A DNA stretch of 64,000 nt from Rostratula benghalensis (taxonomy: Eukaryota > Chordata > Aves > Charadriiformes > Rostratulidae): the NCBI GenBank assembly GCA_013399305.1, contig VXAI01000035.1, positions 5,903,003-5,967,002 on the forward strand, given 5' to 3'. The translations under genes were made by a program, and so were the position numbers. Positions 35,404-47,489 of this stretch are shown here, piece by piece (position 1 is the stretch's first letter; every line of letters starts with the position of its first letter). The notes under the pieces were generated by a model. The model was not told the DNA's origin. It was given only the letters and a program-made list of their open reading frames with translations, and did not search any database.

Positions 35404-35419
35404 ACAGTGGGGGGCGCTG
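35404..35419 (+). promoter_or_regulatory. Candidate CTCF binding site
   Basis: acagtggggggcgctg closely fits the vertebrate CTCF core (CCASYAGRKGGCRSYR). The GGGGGCGCTG half is perfect; the left half keeps CA and the variable positions but has G in place of the usual A before the G-run. CTCF binds such sites through zinc fingers 4-7 to anchor chromatin loops. The site stands in otherwise unremarkable unique DNA. A single motif match is only suggestive. Confidence 0.45.
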
Positions 35420-38400
35420 ACAGGAAATACAAGACAGCAAACTTCTTCCAATGTAAGCTCTCTCAACAGTATTAGCTAACGGAACAGTGCTGGAGGTTTT
35501 GTGGAGGACTGGATGTCCAAAAGCTCCCCTCCCCCACCACTGCGTTTCCCCTGGCCAGGGTCAGTTTAGCAGGTGACTGATCCTTGTCCTCAGCCTGGCC
35601 AGTGAGAGGTTCAGTCCCTCTGCCTCCCCTCCCTGTCAAAAACACCCCTTGTGGGTCTGCGAGAGGGAGTCTCCACCCTGAGGGCCAATGAGGTGGTGAA
35701 AAACGATACGAACTGAACGGCAAAATCAATATTTGGTCAGGCCGAGGGGGGACTATCGATTCTTTTCTCATGATATCCATGTCTCCTGCACTTCCTGCTT
35801 CTCCGGGGCACTGGAAACCCAAGTCCCTCGTAGACCAAGGGTGGCCAGGCTTTGACTCTGCAACATCTGTACCTCACAAGAAGTTCACGTGTGGTCTCCC
35901 AGGCCAACATTTGTCCACTTGAGTGGCAGCAGAGGTCTGTTGGCACAAGGGCTACTGGGTAAGCCAGGAGGAAGTGAGACAGTAGGAGATGCTGAGGGCA
36001 ATGACTTTGGGTCAAAGCAGGGGAGCACCACATGGAGATGCTGCCAGCTCCCGCCTCTGCCGCCTTCCTCATGGCCTTATGGCTACATTAGGGTTTTAGC
36101 TTCTAACTTTTCAGTTAATCCCCCACATCCATTTTCCTTGGTATTTCTTGTTGTCTCTCACTGGCCCAAAAGTCATAAATCCTGGGTAGAGACAGCCATG
36201 ATGCCCAAACAACTAGGGGGTCCAGGAATTCTTCCCAATCCTCACATCAAGGAACAGTGCCTGGCCATACCCCAAGACCATGCTTGAGAACTCTCATCCT
36301 AATTCCAAAAGCCCTTATCCTAGTTCCAGATTTCTACAGGATATAGGTATCAAAGGATTAACAGTAGCATTCCTCATAGGAAGTGCAAACATGGCCAAGT
36401 CCAAGGGCTGTTCTATAAAGCTGATTAACACTTTCTCCCAGTTCCTCCACCACTGTGGGTCTTCTCACAGGTAGCCATGGACAGTACACCATAGTAGCCA
36501 GCATTGGGAACAGTAGGCCAAAAGGGAAATAAAGTCACACCACCATGTCACTGACCACAGTCAGTTTAGCACCTCAAAATATAGCAATTCTTTTCCAGAA
36601 AATTTATTATTTTAAGGCTCTTCCTTTGAAAAAGCTAGAGTCTCCCTGAAAGTTACCCAGGATAAAGAGGTGTTTGCCAAACCATACATAGTGCTGCTTG
36701 GTGCCTCCATTTGTCCCAGTTACGATGGTTTTGAATGACTCTGGAGAGCACCCATGGATACAAGGATGAGAAGAGCATGGGAAAGGTTTCCTCCCTTTTC
36801 ATCAAAACATTTTGCTCCCAGGTTTAAAAGCAAAGCTGCTCGCAGCAGAAAAGCCTGCTTTTAGCCAAGGCTTACAGAAACCTGCCAGATGCCTTGAACT
36901 CTGGGATGGAGAACAACCAGTGAAACGTTCAGCTCCTTGCCTGGGCATAAGGCCATTTTCTCTGGAATGAGAACAAGGCAGTGAAACGTCTCTCCACGCA
37001 AATACCTGCCTGACACCCATAAACCCAACCCATGGTGAAGAGCCACATGTACACATCACAACAACTCCAACAAGCAAAACACTTCAGCGCATGAGTTGTC
37101 CTCTCCTGGGAGTCCATGGGAGTTCACCCAGAGTTTGAGCACACAAAACAACCAGACCTCCTCAACCATCGACACGTCACCCACTGACTCCTGACTGGGT
37201 TCACACTGGAAATACTGAAAACCCTCAAATCCTGCTCTTCCACACAAGCTAGATACAGAGCTGGCTTTTGCTTCGCAACACTTCCAAAGGCATCCCCCAG
37301 CTTTCCAGGCTCTTGGACTCTCTCACTGCTCTGCCCTCAGTCAGAAGGACCTGACAGAGATGGAAGAGGGCATGAGCTGAGCCCTACTAAGTCACAACAC
37401 GAGAAAGACACAGGATATTGCATTGGGTAAAATAGTGCATCCAGGCTAGAGACTTGCCTACAAAAAGGCAGCCACAATGCAACCAGGGTTAGGGACATCA
37501 CCCAGAGCACCAGGTGGCACTCAGATGCTGCACTGCCAGGAAGACAACAGAGAGACAGAGCGCGCAGCTCTACCTCCAAAAGCCTACCCTGAAATGAAAT
37601 CAGATCAGTAGGCACCTGAATGAGAGCGGCTCCCACCACTGCTCACAGGAACACAAACAAACCACAGCTGGAAGTGTCTTTTGTGGATTGCATCTGGCCA
37701 AAATTGCCTTGCAAGGGTTGGGGAGAGTCTATAGAGAAAGCGTTCAGCCCTCAAAAAGACAAATATACAACAGAGCTGTCTAGGTGGTGGCTGCCCTTGC
37801 TAAACTTCATGGAAAAACACAACTTGTGCAAACCAAATTCCCTCGCTAACCTCTTCCCCTTGTTGAAATATTAAACAAAAATAACTTCTCTTTTTATCTT
37901 TGAGCCAGTGGGACAAATTCATCATTAAAGGAACTTCGCTGCAGTCAACAGGGATATATCTGAGACAAAGAAATGAATTTGACCTATTGCGGTTTATGTC
38001 CTTATGTTCTAACTAATAACTAAATTGCACAGACTTTTAATCAACGGAATTTGAAAACCTGGCCAAAGCAGCTTGCTTTCTTCCCCACAGCATTAGTCTC
38101 ATACTGATTTCTCTTTAGAAACTTTAGAAAAAAAAGGTATTTTCAGTCAATTTAAACATCTTTTCATATCTTGTCGAAATCTTAACATACAGCTTTCATT
38201 GAATATTTGTTTCTGAATCAGAAACTAAGAAATCCAAAAGAAACTTTTCCATTTTGACATATTTAAAATGCTACCAGCTCCCACAAAAAAGAGAAAAGTT
38301 TTGTGGGCTTTTTAGGTACACACACATTCCTTAAAATTACTCCAGCCAAAGGACACCTAGTCGGATCCAAGGATCTCCCTGGAAGATGCATGGAATGAAG

Positions 38401-38689
38401 CAAAACAGAGCTGTGGCACACAAGGAGAGCCAAAAAGCTGCATCTCTGTTCACCGATGGCTCTTCCCACAGAGCTGGGATACACGTTTCTCACCGGGCAG
38501 AATACAAGGGATTGAGAGAAAGAAAGAGTTGCCGGCAGAGGAAGGGGTAGATGATGAAATATAGAAGCTACCGAAGCTGGTGTTAGGTGGAAGATGCATT
38601 CTGTGTCTCGTGTTATATTGCCTGCTGGTCGATCAGGGTGCAGCCTGTATAAACACATCATGCGTGCTCTGACAGGGAGTCGGGGTGAA

Positions 38690-38970
38690 GCAGGGTGTCA
38701 GGGTAAAACAGAGGATAATAAAATCACTTTAGATTTATTTCTCTAAATTGGAAACTTCATGCTTACACCTGACTAAATCATCAGCCTGAAACTTTAGCTC
38801 GACTCCCACAGAAAAAGTATGAAACCTTATCCCATCTTTGTTTAACAAAGGCCAATCAAGCTCGCCTAATGAATTCTGCAGATGTAGGCGACGGGATGCG
38901 TTTGGCCATTTTAATTCTGCGGGGTTTCATCAGACCTGTCTCCCACGTACCCATGTTACTCTTTAAGCAA
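38690..38970. promoter_or_regulatory. Candidate conserved non-coding element
   Basis: Unique, AT-leaning text with preserved CpGs (tagctcgactc, aagctcgcctaatg, gtaggcgacgggatgcg, tctgcggggttt, ccacgtaccc) and homeodomain or TCF-like cores. These include 'ggataataaaatc', 'aaattgg', 'atctttgtttaac', 'ccaatcaag', 'ctaatgaattc' and 'tttaattctg'. It has the combination expected of a deeply conserved enhancer. No coding or repeat signal is present. Confidence 0.36.
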
Positions 38971-40159
38971 ACGAAAAGGTTTCGGTGCTCTCGAAGCCAG
39001 GCTGCCCCGCTGCAGCCCACAGGGAGAGGGGACACATGAGCGTGTTATCGGGCATTAGCCATGGCCTTCATAAATTCTGACAAATCTTAAGGAAAACATC
39101 GCAGGTGGCCGGCAGTGGGGTCCAGAGGATGGCAGCTCTCCCCCCTGCTCCCCCCCAGCCTGGCAGGAGCAGGGCACCTCCACCCCACCACCGGCGACTC
39201 TCCCCACTCGCAAAGTGCAAAAGAACCTTTTTTTAAAAAAAATAATAAAAAAAAAAGTCCAGCATAAGGAGCTGGTTAAAAAACAATAAATCAGTGGTGA
39301 AATGTGGATAACAACCTTCTCTGTAAAATCAACATGGATTGTGTTCCTGCAGAGAGCCGTCTGACAGGCTGGTTGAAGCCTGACTGCTTGCAGCCAGATT
39401 CTTTTTTTTTTTCTTTCCACGAGCTGGAGGAGTATCTTGGATCAGGGGGAGGCGAGGAGGTCTCTTCCTTTTGTACATGGTTGTGCTGTGTTAGAAAATC
39501 AATAAGCAAGGTCCTGACCTCAGCATAACTTCAGACATCACTCACAACTCCTTTGAATCTCTTCCCCCACAGAAACCCAGTTTTCTTTTTAATGGCACAC
39601 AGTAGAGGGAGTACTGGGAAGGATGGAGGTCTTGCTTCAAGATATGGTCATAACCCATCTGTGCCCATCTTTCCTGGAAAATAGAAATCAAATTAGAAGA
39701 GGAACATACCCAGGGAGGGTGAGGGGAACAGGGTTAGCTAAGGTAGAGCGCAGCCCAGCAGGAAATGCCAAAAAAAGAAACCATATGGAGCGTGGAGGTG
39801 CTACGGATTAAAAAAAAGAAAAAAGAAAAAAATAGTGGGAACTCATATATTATTTTTTCTTTCCTCAAAGGGCACCAAAAATAAAACACACATTCTTTTT
39901 CTCCCTTCTGTTAGCACTGGGATATTTTCTGTTAAATCTCTTTAAAAAAAAAAAAAAACAGAAAAACAAAAACACGCTTTGCCACACATTCTCCATCCAG
40001 CCGACTCCTCAGGCTGGCTAAATTGGGTGATTAAAATATAGGAAGGCCTCCAGATTCCCCTCAGGACTGTTTTTAATATCTGTAAAACTGCCACTTTGTC
40101 TTGCCAAGGTAAACACCATCGCATGCAGTTCAAAGGTGAGCAAGCCTAAATGTTTCCCT

Positions 40160-40245
40160 TCGCCTGAAAGGAATCTGCCTTGGGACCCTGCGGGCCATGC
40201 CGGAGGGGGACGCGGCCGAGCCTGGACCATGGCACGGTGGCCGGA
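40160..40245. other. Small CpG cluster
   Basis: Eight CpGs in about 85 bases (cttcgcc, tgcggg, gccgga, gacgcggccgag, cacggt, gccgga) in a setting that is otherwise CpG-poor. It is too small for a CpG island and has no recognised TATA box or exon. Confidence 0.45.
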
Positions 40246-41289
40246 GAGGCATCTGTGTACACAACGCTAACTTCTCCCACACAAATACTAAAAATTTCTC
40301 ATTAAAAATTATTGCTGTGTCAACATGTGAGGCCACTCAGCCCCCAGTCTGGAAAAGACGTTCTTGCTTTTTCTTGCCTTTGCTGGGAAAGCAGCGGCAG
40401 CAGCAGGGAAGGAGGAGGGAGAGAAGGATGGGACATGAGACCAGAGTCATCTGCTGCTGACTTTGGATCTCTTCTTTCTCCCTTGTCACTCAAGTCGAGA
40501 TTTCCAACTGTTCCACTTCATCTATTTTAATTACTCGCTACCCGGATTTTTTCCCTCTCCTCCTTCACTCCCTATCGCAGAGCTTTATATTTCCCTCACA
40601 TGGCTGGGTTGGCCACGGCACTTGGCCTTACTTTAAATGGAAATGCAATTTTAAGCCATCTCTTTTGTCGTAGCGGCTGCAGTGCCTTCAGAGCGTAAGA
40701 TTTGCTCTTATCTAGGCCCATCTACACAGATGCAGCTGTAAATCTGAACTTGCTCTGCTCGTGCGTGATCTCTTCCACGGGTGGCCAGGAATTCATAGCT
40801 AAAGAACAGAGGGGCCACATATTTGAGCAAAGCCAGTGAGACAAAACTTGCATCAAAGCCCCATCAAGTCAGGCTCTTAGTTCTGCCCTACAACGCTGGG
40901 CATTTTGCTCCAACGCACAAAAAAAAAAAATTAAAAAATCAAAGTTTAAAAATATGTGTTATCAAGTGAGGTGAAAGATGGAAAAGTTACCCCAGCAAAT
41001 GAAAAAGTGGGTTGGGGTGGAGAGAGGATGGCAAGGAGCCAATCTGTGTCCTGTAGAACCGAGCAGCCACCCCTGCTCGAAGTGTCTACCCCAGGGAATG
41101 GCTGGGTGGCCAGAGGCTGATGATGCCCCGCTCTCCAACACCACGCCGTGATGCCTGTGAGTTTGTGCAGAGACGACATGAAATACAGCGATGTGCAATT
41201 AACCTGATGTAATGCTATATATCAATAAGTTAAAAAAAAAAAACCCAACAACTCGCTTTGAGGTCAGGCACCCACACACACAACTCAAA

Positions 41290-41720
41290 CAGTGGAGACC
41301 TAATCCAAATTTATTGGAGTTTGTAACAGCTGGACTTATGCCTCTAATACCTTTTAAGTGCCTCTTTTAACAGTGAACTGAGTGTGTCTTTCATTAAGGT
41401 GGAGTTGAAAGTATGTTAAGTTCATAAGCATGAAAATAGCCATTTAGTTCTCTTGGAGATTAATTCTGCCTTCGGTTTACTCTCATGGAACCCCATTAAT
41501 GTCTGGGATTTGGTCTTTAGTGTCCCATTTGCATAAGCTCTGTTTATTATAGGGCCTCTTGATAATGTGAAAGTATTAAAATATTTCTTTCCCAAAATAT
41601 AGAGGCATTAATCTTGAAATCCTCCTAATGTCCTTAATTTGCCATCAAATCCCACAACAGGAACAAATGCACTTTCTAATCAGCAATCTTTTCTCGCTTA
41701 TAGGCCCTGATCCAACAAGC
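41290..41720. promoter_or_regulatory. Candidate conserved non-coding element
   Basis: Unique AT-rich text without repeat signature. It carries many short homeodomain and HOX/PBX-like cores ('ttcattaagg', 'gagattaattctg', 'cccattaatg', 'gcattaatcttg', 'ccttaatttgcc') and an octamer-like 'atttgcataag' near 41527-41537. The long stretch with no simple repeats is unusual for the neighbourhood. Confidence 0.35.
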
Positions 41721-43163
41721 TTTTAAGCAAACAATTTACTTTAAGCAATGAGTAGTCGTACTGGAACCAATGGAACAGCTCGTGTGTTGTGATGGATTGG
41801 GGCCACAGAAAATTGCCTCGATGAAAATGTCAATGCTCCCAAGAGCTGGTGAAAATATATTTTTATTATAAACACACAGAGGAACTGTTTTGATCTGAAC
41901 ATTATGGGGAACAAGCTTTGAACCAATGCTTTTTCACGGTCAGACCTAAACAGAAACTGAACACCGCCAGGTTGGATGACAGTTTAAAAAGGCAGCCCAG
42001 AGCCAGATTGATGTTTGTATATAATGAAATTTAGTATTGATGTGATATGGACACTGTCCAGCCTCTACAACTTGTTAGGGCGATGTACAGAAAATGTGAA
42101 GATGATAAAAATCAAAGGCACACAAGGAAAATAGGTCCCAGCGCTGAGAGGAAACATTGTTTTGAGGAGCTATTTTGCTGCAAGTGTTTTGAAGATAAGC
42201 TATGGCCAGATGTAAAACACAGAAGTGACAATAATGTCTGAGCACTGTGCACAGACATCTCTCGCACTTGAGTTTAAGTCAGCAAATCAAAGCTGGGCTA
42301 CTCACCAGATGTACATTAGTACCTGGAACCTGGGTTCACAGAACCTTCACAAAACCATCACTTTATTGCCCTATCCCAATACAAGCCCTTGGGCACCAGG
42401 GAGCACATGGCCAGGGGGTTTTTGGGCAGCATCTCCATCTCCCCTACCCACAGGGGATTTCAGGTAACGCTGCTCTGTGGCAAGGTACAAACTTAGAAGA
42501 ACAGCCATTACATGGCAGCACACGGGACTTCCAGAAAAGAAATAACAGACAGCAAATCAACCCCAGAGACCAGCACAAAGTTAATCCCAGATTCCTGCTG
42601 CAGTGGATAGGGAATCGCCCCTGTTCTTTTATGAATATCATATGTCCATCTGTTTGCTGGATCACCACTGTATTGCCTGTTCTATGATCACCAGGGCTTA
42701 GTCCCACCAGAGCTAACTGCACACAGGTCAGGGGGTTGATGACAGTCCCAGATGGCCCCATTCACCAATACCTAATGGACAAGCAAGTGTCCTTCACCCT
42801 GGAGGTTCACCTTGCACCAGACACACAGCTTGGCAGAAGGGGGAGAGGGCCAGGAGTCAAGCCACGGCGAGGAACCTCACAGCAAGTGAAAACACAGATC
42901 CTAAAAGTAGAAGGGTAGGAAGGAGGAGCATTTTGGGAAAGAAGTGGGAGCCCTGGCTCAGAGACAGCAGGGATCTGCATAAACCAGACATAAATGGCTT
43001 CAACTACACTGAGTTTGCCGCTTTTTTTGGAGCAAATCACCTGCAAACTGAAGGGTACACCTTTGCGCTGAAACAGCTCCTGATGTTTTCTGTGCAAAGA
43101 GAGGACAAACTAAACAGGACAAAACCAGAGGACAAAATTAACCGCCATTTCTCACACTATTGC

Positions 43164-43194
43164 AAAAAAAAGAAAAAAAAAAAGGGGGGGGGGG
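43164..43194 (+). repeat. A-rich run joined to G11
   Basis: Two A runs split by one G (43164-43183) run straight into eleven G (43184-43194). This 31-base homopurine tract can form a triplex, and the G run is prone to sequencing error. Confidence 0.9.
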
Positions 43195-44151
43195 TGCTGC
43201 TGAAGGGATCAGGTAGCAGGTTTAATGGACACTAACAGCAGAAGCCTTTACCAGGGCATTGTGGAGATCAAGAAGGCTCCATAGCTGGATTTTAAAATGG
43301 AAAATAAAAAAAAATAATAACAAGACAAATTCAATAGCAGACGTATAATTGACTCAAACAGAACACAGCCTCCACCTCACCACATTGCTAAGCTTCTGAT
43401 GCAGAGAATATGCCAGGGAACAAGTGACACTAGGTACCTTCTCATTTTTCCCCAGTTACCAGCAAGCAGCCACAGGCGTAGCACTGGTTTGATGTACTGT
43501 GGACTGACCTAGCATGAGGTAAGGTATATTTGCAACCAGGAGTATTTGAGCAAGTCACAGGGGCAGGAAGCATCCCAGCGAGCCCACAGCCTGGTCAGCT
43601 TCCCACTCCTGGAGGAGGAACCACAGCCTGGAAGTGGGAATGGGGGTGGTACCAGCACCACAGCAGGGAAATGGGGAAGGGGAATTGAGGTGGCAAAATA
43701 CGGGGTGAAGTAGAAGAGGGAGCTGTGTCCTATTAATGCCTCCACACTGGATGCCTTGGGATGTGGAAAGTCGCTGGAACAGGGGGAAGCAGGCATAGAG
43801 CCAGAGAGGAGCAGGCTCTTCAACTTCACCTGCAAGAAAGCCACACTCTGACTGCAAGTCTTGCAAATCAATTATACCCACAGGTCGCAAAGGCAGGGGA
43901 AGAGGGAGTGAGTTTGTTTTGCTTTTCTTAGTAAACCACAAGACCATTTCCTAGCACGTTTTCCCGAGAATGACAGGCAGGGCCAGGGCTGCCGGGTGCC
44001 TGGGAAGTGGCTGCCAAGTCCCAAGGATCACCATTGCTAATTGGCTCCTCTGAAACGAGCGTGACAGAGAGCCACATTTTCTCACCCGCGGGTTTCGGGG
44101 TTATATTTAACTGGCCAAGGCAGAATTAAATGTCAGCTTGGCTGAAAGGGG

Positions 44152-44185
44152 AAAAAACAAAACAAAACAAACAACAACAAACAAA
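44152..44185 (+). repeat. (AAAAC)/(AAC) low-complexity stretch
   Basis: aaaaaacaaaacaaaacaaa followed by caacaacaaacaaa, a pure A/C simple repeat with no G or T. A G-rich tract follows 20 bases later. Confidence 0.88.
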
Positions 44186-44205
44186 GTGAGAACTTGTCAT
44201 TAAGC

Positions 44206-44236
44206 CGGGGGGAGGGGGAGGAAGGGGGGGGCGGAG
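44206..44236 (+). other. G-quadruplex-type tract
   Basis: Plus strand runs of 6, 5, 2 and 8 G separated by single or double A (ending ggcgg). The long runs can each supply two G3 tracts, so several G4 arrangements are possible within 31 bases. CpG-containing text follows. Confidence 0.6.
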
Positions 44237-46029
44237 TCAGTGCTAAGCACACTGCGGATGATGCCCACAAACAGGGCTGGCCCGCACAGGGAGGGAGGAA
44301 TTCATCCTGTTAAAAATACATAGTTTAGATGCAGGTTGTATATTTTGATTTGTAAGCAACGCAGGGGACTGAGGGAAAAGGGAGACAGATGGTGGGGACC
44401 TTTAGCCCTTCTGATCTCTCTTCTGCATATTCCCACCCTCCCAGTTTTACTGCGGCCACAGATTTCCACACCAAGGGCAGAAGCTTCCAGCAAAAAAGGG
44501 GACAGAGTGACAAAGAGAGATAGGGTCAGAGAACTCCTCAAGCACTTCTGGAGCTACTGGAGGAAGTTCAGTTCAGCTGGAGGACAGGTCCTTTTGACTG
44601 TGATGAAAGAAGATAAAGAAACCTCCCACACACACGGCACCCACTCCAAAATGGTCAGCAGAGCTTCAGACAGCAATGCATATGAAGTCCCTAGCATGGG
44701 AAGGGCAACTCCAGGCTTTCACTCTCCTGCTCCCTAACCCATGGACTCAAGCTCTTTTGGGGCATGGTACCAGCCAGAGCAAAACCAACAACCCACCCCT
44801 GCAACCTTCTGCCTGCCTTCAGCCCTCCTCCTGCCTGCTTCCTAGCTGTGTTCAAGGACACAGAGGTGGAAGTAACCCTTACAACAACTCTTAACAGCAC
44901 CCAGCCCCTTCCCCTTTGGGACAAGGAGGGCAGTACTGGCATCCTACAGGCTTCAAAGCCATTATTAGGCTGTCGGAGAATTCAGTGGCCCCACTCAAAT
45001 ACAGCACAGGGGATATTTGCTCTCTGTCAAACAGGACATATGCAAGGAGACAAGGCACATCCAACCTGCTTTGATTGTTCCTCACTTGCTTTGGTTCAGG
45101 GAGAAGAACTATATTACCACATTCACTCCACAAGCCACATAATATGGACACTTTTCAGATCAGGTTTACAAAGGCAAAACCAGGACTAACAAAAGGGAGG
45201 GGCATAGACCCCTCTCTAGTTCATACTGGGCAGCACCAACTTGCTCCCACTCGGAAGGCAGCACAGCTGTGTGCCCTATCCATGGTCATGGACTGGAAAG
45301 GAAGAGCAAGATCATAAAGAGTGATGGGAGGACATCTTAAACCACGGGAGATTCACAGCTTCATGTGCATTAGCTAAGAAGAAAATTAAGCTAGGAGTAT
45401 AAGTATGGTCCTAATTTTGCATGACAAGAAGTTTCTTTTCCTCTCCTCCACTAGAAACTATTGTTTAATCCAGGTAATCTCTTCCTCCTCCCATTCCCCA
45501 AACAAGAGAAAATGTCAAATTCTAGGAAAGTAGAGCAACTCCAGGAAACTGAAGGCATCTTTTCCAAACGCAAGGTTTCACTTTCCAGTTTGGAGTGAAG
45601 TATTCCAGATTAAATTGAGTATAAAAATCATGCTTTTCCAAGTCAAAGTGGACATTGCGAATGGAATAATTTGTTTTGAGGTACCTTAACCTCAGGAGGA
45701 GAATGACAGAGTTAAACTTTTTGGCAGTATTCAATCAGAACTTCTTATTCAGTGGAAACAGGTTATTTTGACTTTTTCATCTTAACTGGGGACCAAAAAT
45801 TTCAAAAGCCCAACAAAATGTTGACACAGCCAATTTTCCCTCAGGCTGGCAGGTCTGTTTTCTAACCACCCCTTCTTAAATGAAGATGGAAATATTAAGC
45901 CTCAGCTCATATGTCTACAGGCTTATTTTCTTTAGCTCCCATCTTTAAAATCTGGAGACCATAAATAGCCTGGTTGTTTTTTGGTTGGTTTTTTTTTTTC
46001 CTCCAGACTGCAACACAGGCTTTTAAACC

Positions 46030-46330
46030 AAACATTTGTAATCGTCACAGCTGTAATAAGTACAACATTTCTTCAAAGGGACTACATTGGACTGTGGTTT
46101 TCAGTATTGCTTCGTTGTCTGTTGTGAAATCTCTTCGCCATAAATTAATTTGATTCTATTATCTTTCCGATATGATCTGCTTTCTGACAGATAGGTTTTA
46201 TCTTGGTTCATTCCTGTTTCTTATTGACAGCTCAGAGCACTGTTGAAGAGATGTGAGTTATTAATGTTGACAGGGTTTGTAACAGAATATCTTTTATCCA
46301 GCAACGTATCCTTTGTAATGTTTTTACTCC
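46030..46330. promoter_or_regulatory. Candidate conserved non-coding element
   Basis: Unique AT-rich text with homeodomain and GATA-type cores ('aaattaatttgattc', 'attatctttcc', 'atatgatctg', 'ttattaatg') and SOX or TCF-like strings ('catttgtaat', 'cctttgtaatg'). Several CpGs are retained ('aatcgtcac', 'gcttcgttg', 'cttcgcc', 'ttccgat', 'aacgtatcc'). No repeat or coding signal. Confidence 0.34.
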
Positions 46331-46703
46331 CCCTTCTCTGGCTACTTTAAGAGGCTAAACAGAAAAATCAAACAAGCCATACAAGCTTGACTTTCCTGGA
46401 ACCCTTTCCAGTTCTTTCTGGAACATCTTTCTACATCCACTGAGGATGTTATGGTATAAGGTGTTATTCATATTGGACAAAACTACTAAAACAATAACAT
46501 ACTGAAGGTTAAGTACAGTGCAATCCTGTTGGAAATCCAAGCACTGGATCAAACGACTTAAAAGAACTTCATATTTTTACAGAATGATGTAATCCTATAA
46601 TGCCAACCAGCATGAGAAACACGGAGGAAAATTAGCAAGACAGCTTATGTACCACCCAAGCTTGAGATAACACTTCCCTGTGCACCACCAAGTAGGAGTG
46701 GGG

Positions 46704-46724
46704 AAAAAAAAAAAAAAAAAAAAA
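46704..46724 (+). repeat. Poly(A) run, 21 bases
   Basis: Uninterrupted A21 preceded by gtgggg and followed by ggtgaagacg. Simple homopolymer. Confidence 0.92.
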
Positions 46725-47388
46725 GGTGAAGACGTGTAAAGAGATTCAACCCATTACATCAGAAGTACTTGGCTGGATCACTAGAAATTAAGCACCTATC
46801 TACCCTTCTGTAGGCTAATCCCTGAGTCAAAGCAGGCAGCTGAACCTAAATCTTCTCCATCCTGCTTTAGCACTATCCTCAAAACACCCATTCCACACAG
46901 GATTCATTTTGCCTTGAATACCTACTTAAGATTTTCTTGAAAGCATTAAAATTGTGCAAGGAACACAAGAGAAGAATTAAGCTGTCACACCTCTCCCTTT
47001 GCACCTTCTCTGCTGGAGCGAGTAAATTCCAGGCACCAAAACTTTAGCAGCAGCAATGGTATTTATACCAGGGACAGCAGATAAAACACCTCTAAATCAG
47101 TGTAATTCTCTATTCAGGTTCCCCTGCAAAAGCATTTTACAGCCACCCTGGGTTCACACTGCACAAGATACCAGGATTTACGATTAGGATTTAAGGAAAT
47201 CTGTAACTCCTAATGAATGGGGAGAGGCTTTGTGTGCAGGGAGCATGACCCCCACCAGCCTCCTCTTGGTTTCCTATCTCTTTTCAAAGTCTATTGTGCT
47301 GATGCTGCCAGAGGCACCAGAGGGTCCAGGTGTCCAGGACTGGCCTACATATTCCCAGAATAGAATAGGAACTATTTCTTCATCCAGG

Positions 47389-47489
47389 AAAAAAAACAAA
47401 CAAACAAAAAAACTCACAAGACAAAAACCCCCAAAAACCACCCACAAGAACACACCAAAAAAAACCCACCAAACACACAAAACCAAAAA
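47389..47489 (+). repeat. A/C-only strand-asymmetric stretch
   Basis: About 101 bases with only one T and two G on the plus strand (aaacaaacaaacaaaaaaac, aaaaacccccaaaaacc, acaccaaaaaaaacccacca, aaacacacaaaacc). The open frame through it (Lys/Thr/Pro-rich) is a consequence of composition. It is either a degenerate (CAAA)/(ACCA) simple repeat or an expansion of A/C tracts. Confidence 0.85.

Larger units (their letters stand above)
29542..38689. other. Non-coding unique sequence
   Basis: No supported exon. Right after the CR1 copy, 29545-30150 is more GC-rich and has chance open frames on both strands (182 codons plus, 131 minus) without recognisable domains. Simple repeats: A15 at 30805-30819, TA/CA text at 31090-31140 and A17 at 31820-31836. 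Also present are a G/T tract at about 32062-32090 and a CTCF-like site at 35404-35419. A 192-codon frame at 33840-34418 resembles nothing I know. Confidence 0.6.
38971..46029. other. Non-coding unique sequence
   Basis: No supported gene. Short simple repeats: A-rich text at 39229-39256, 39808-39833 and 39944-39958. Separately listed are a CpG patch (40160-40245), an enhancer-like block (41290-41720), an A/G homopolymer pair (43164-43194) and a G4-type tract (44206-44236). Open frames of about 130-146 codons (for example 42247-42687) have no recognisable domain and overlap frames on other strands. Confidence 0.6.

Noticed and set aside
36470..36490. REST/NRSF-like half-site (ccatggacag)
   Set aside because: Only the right half fits; the left half mismatches the consensus at most positions.
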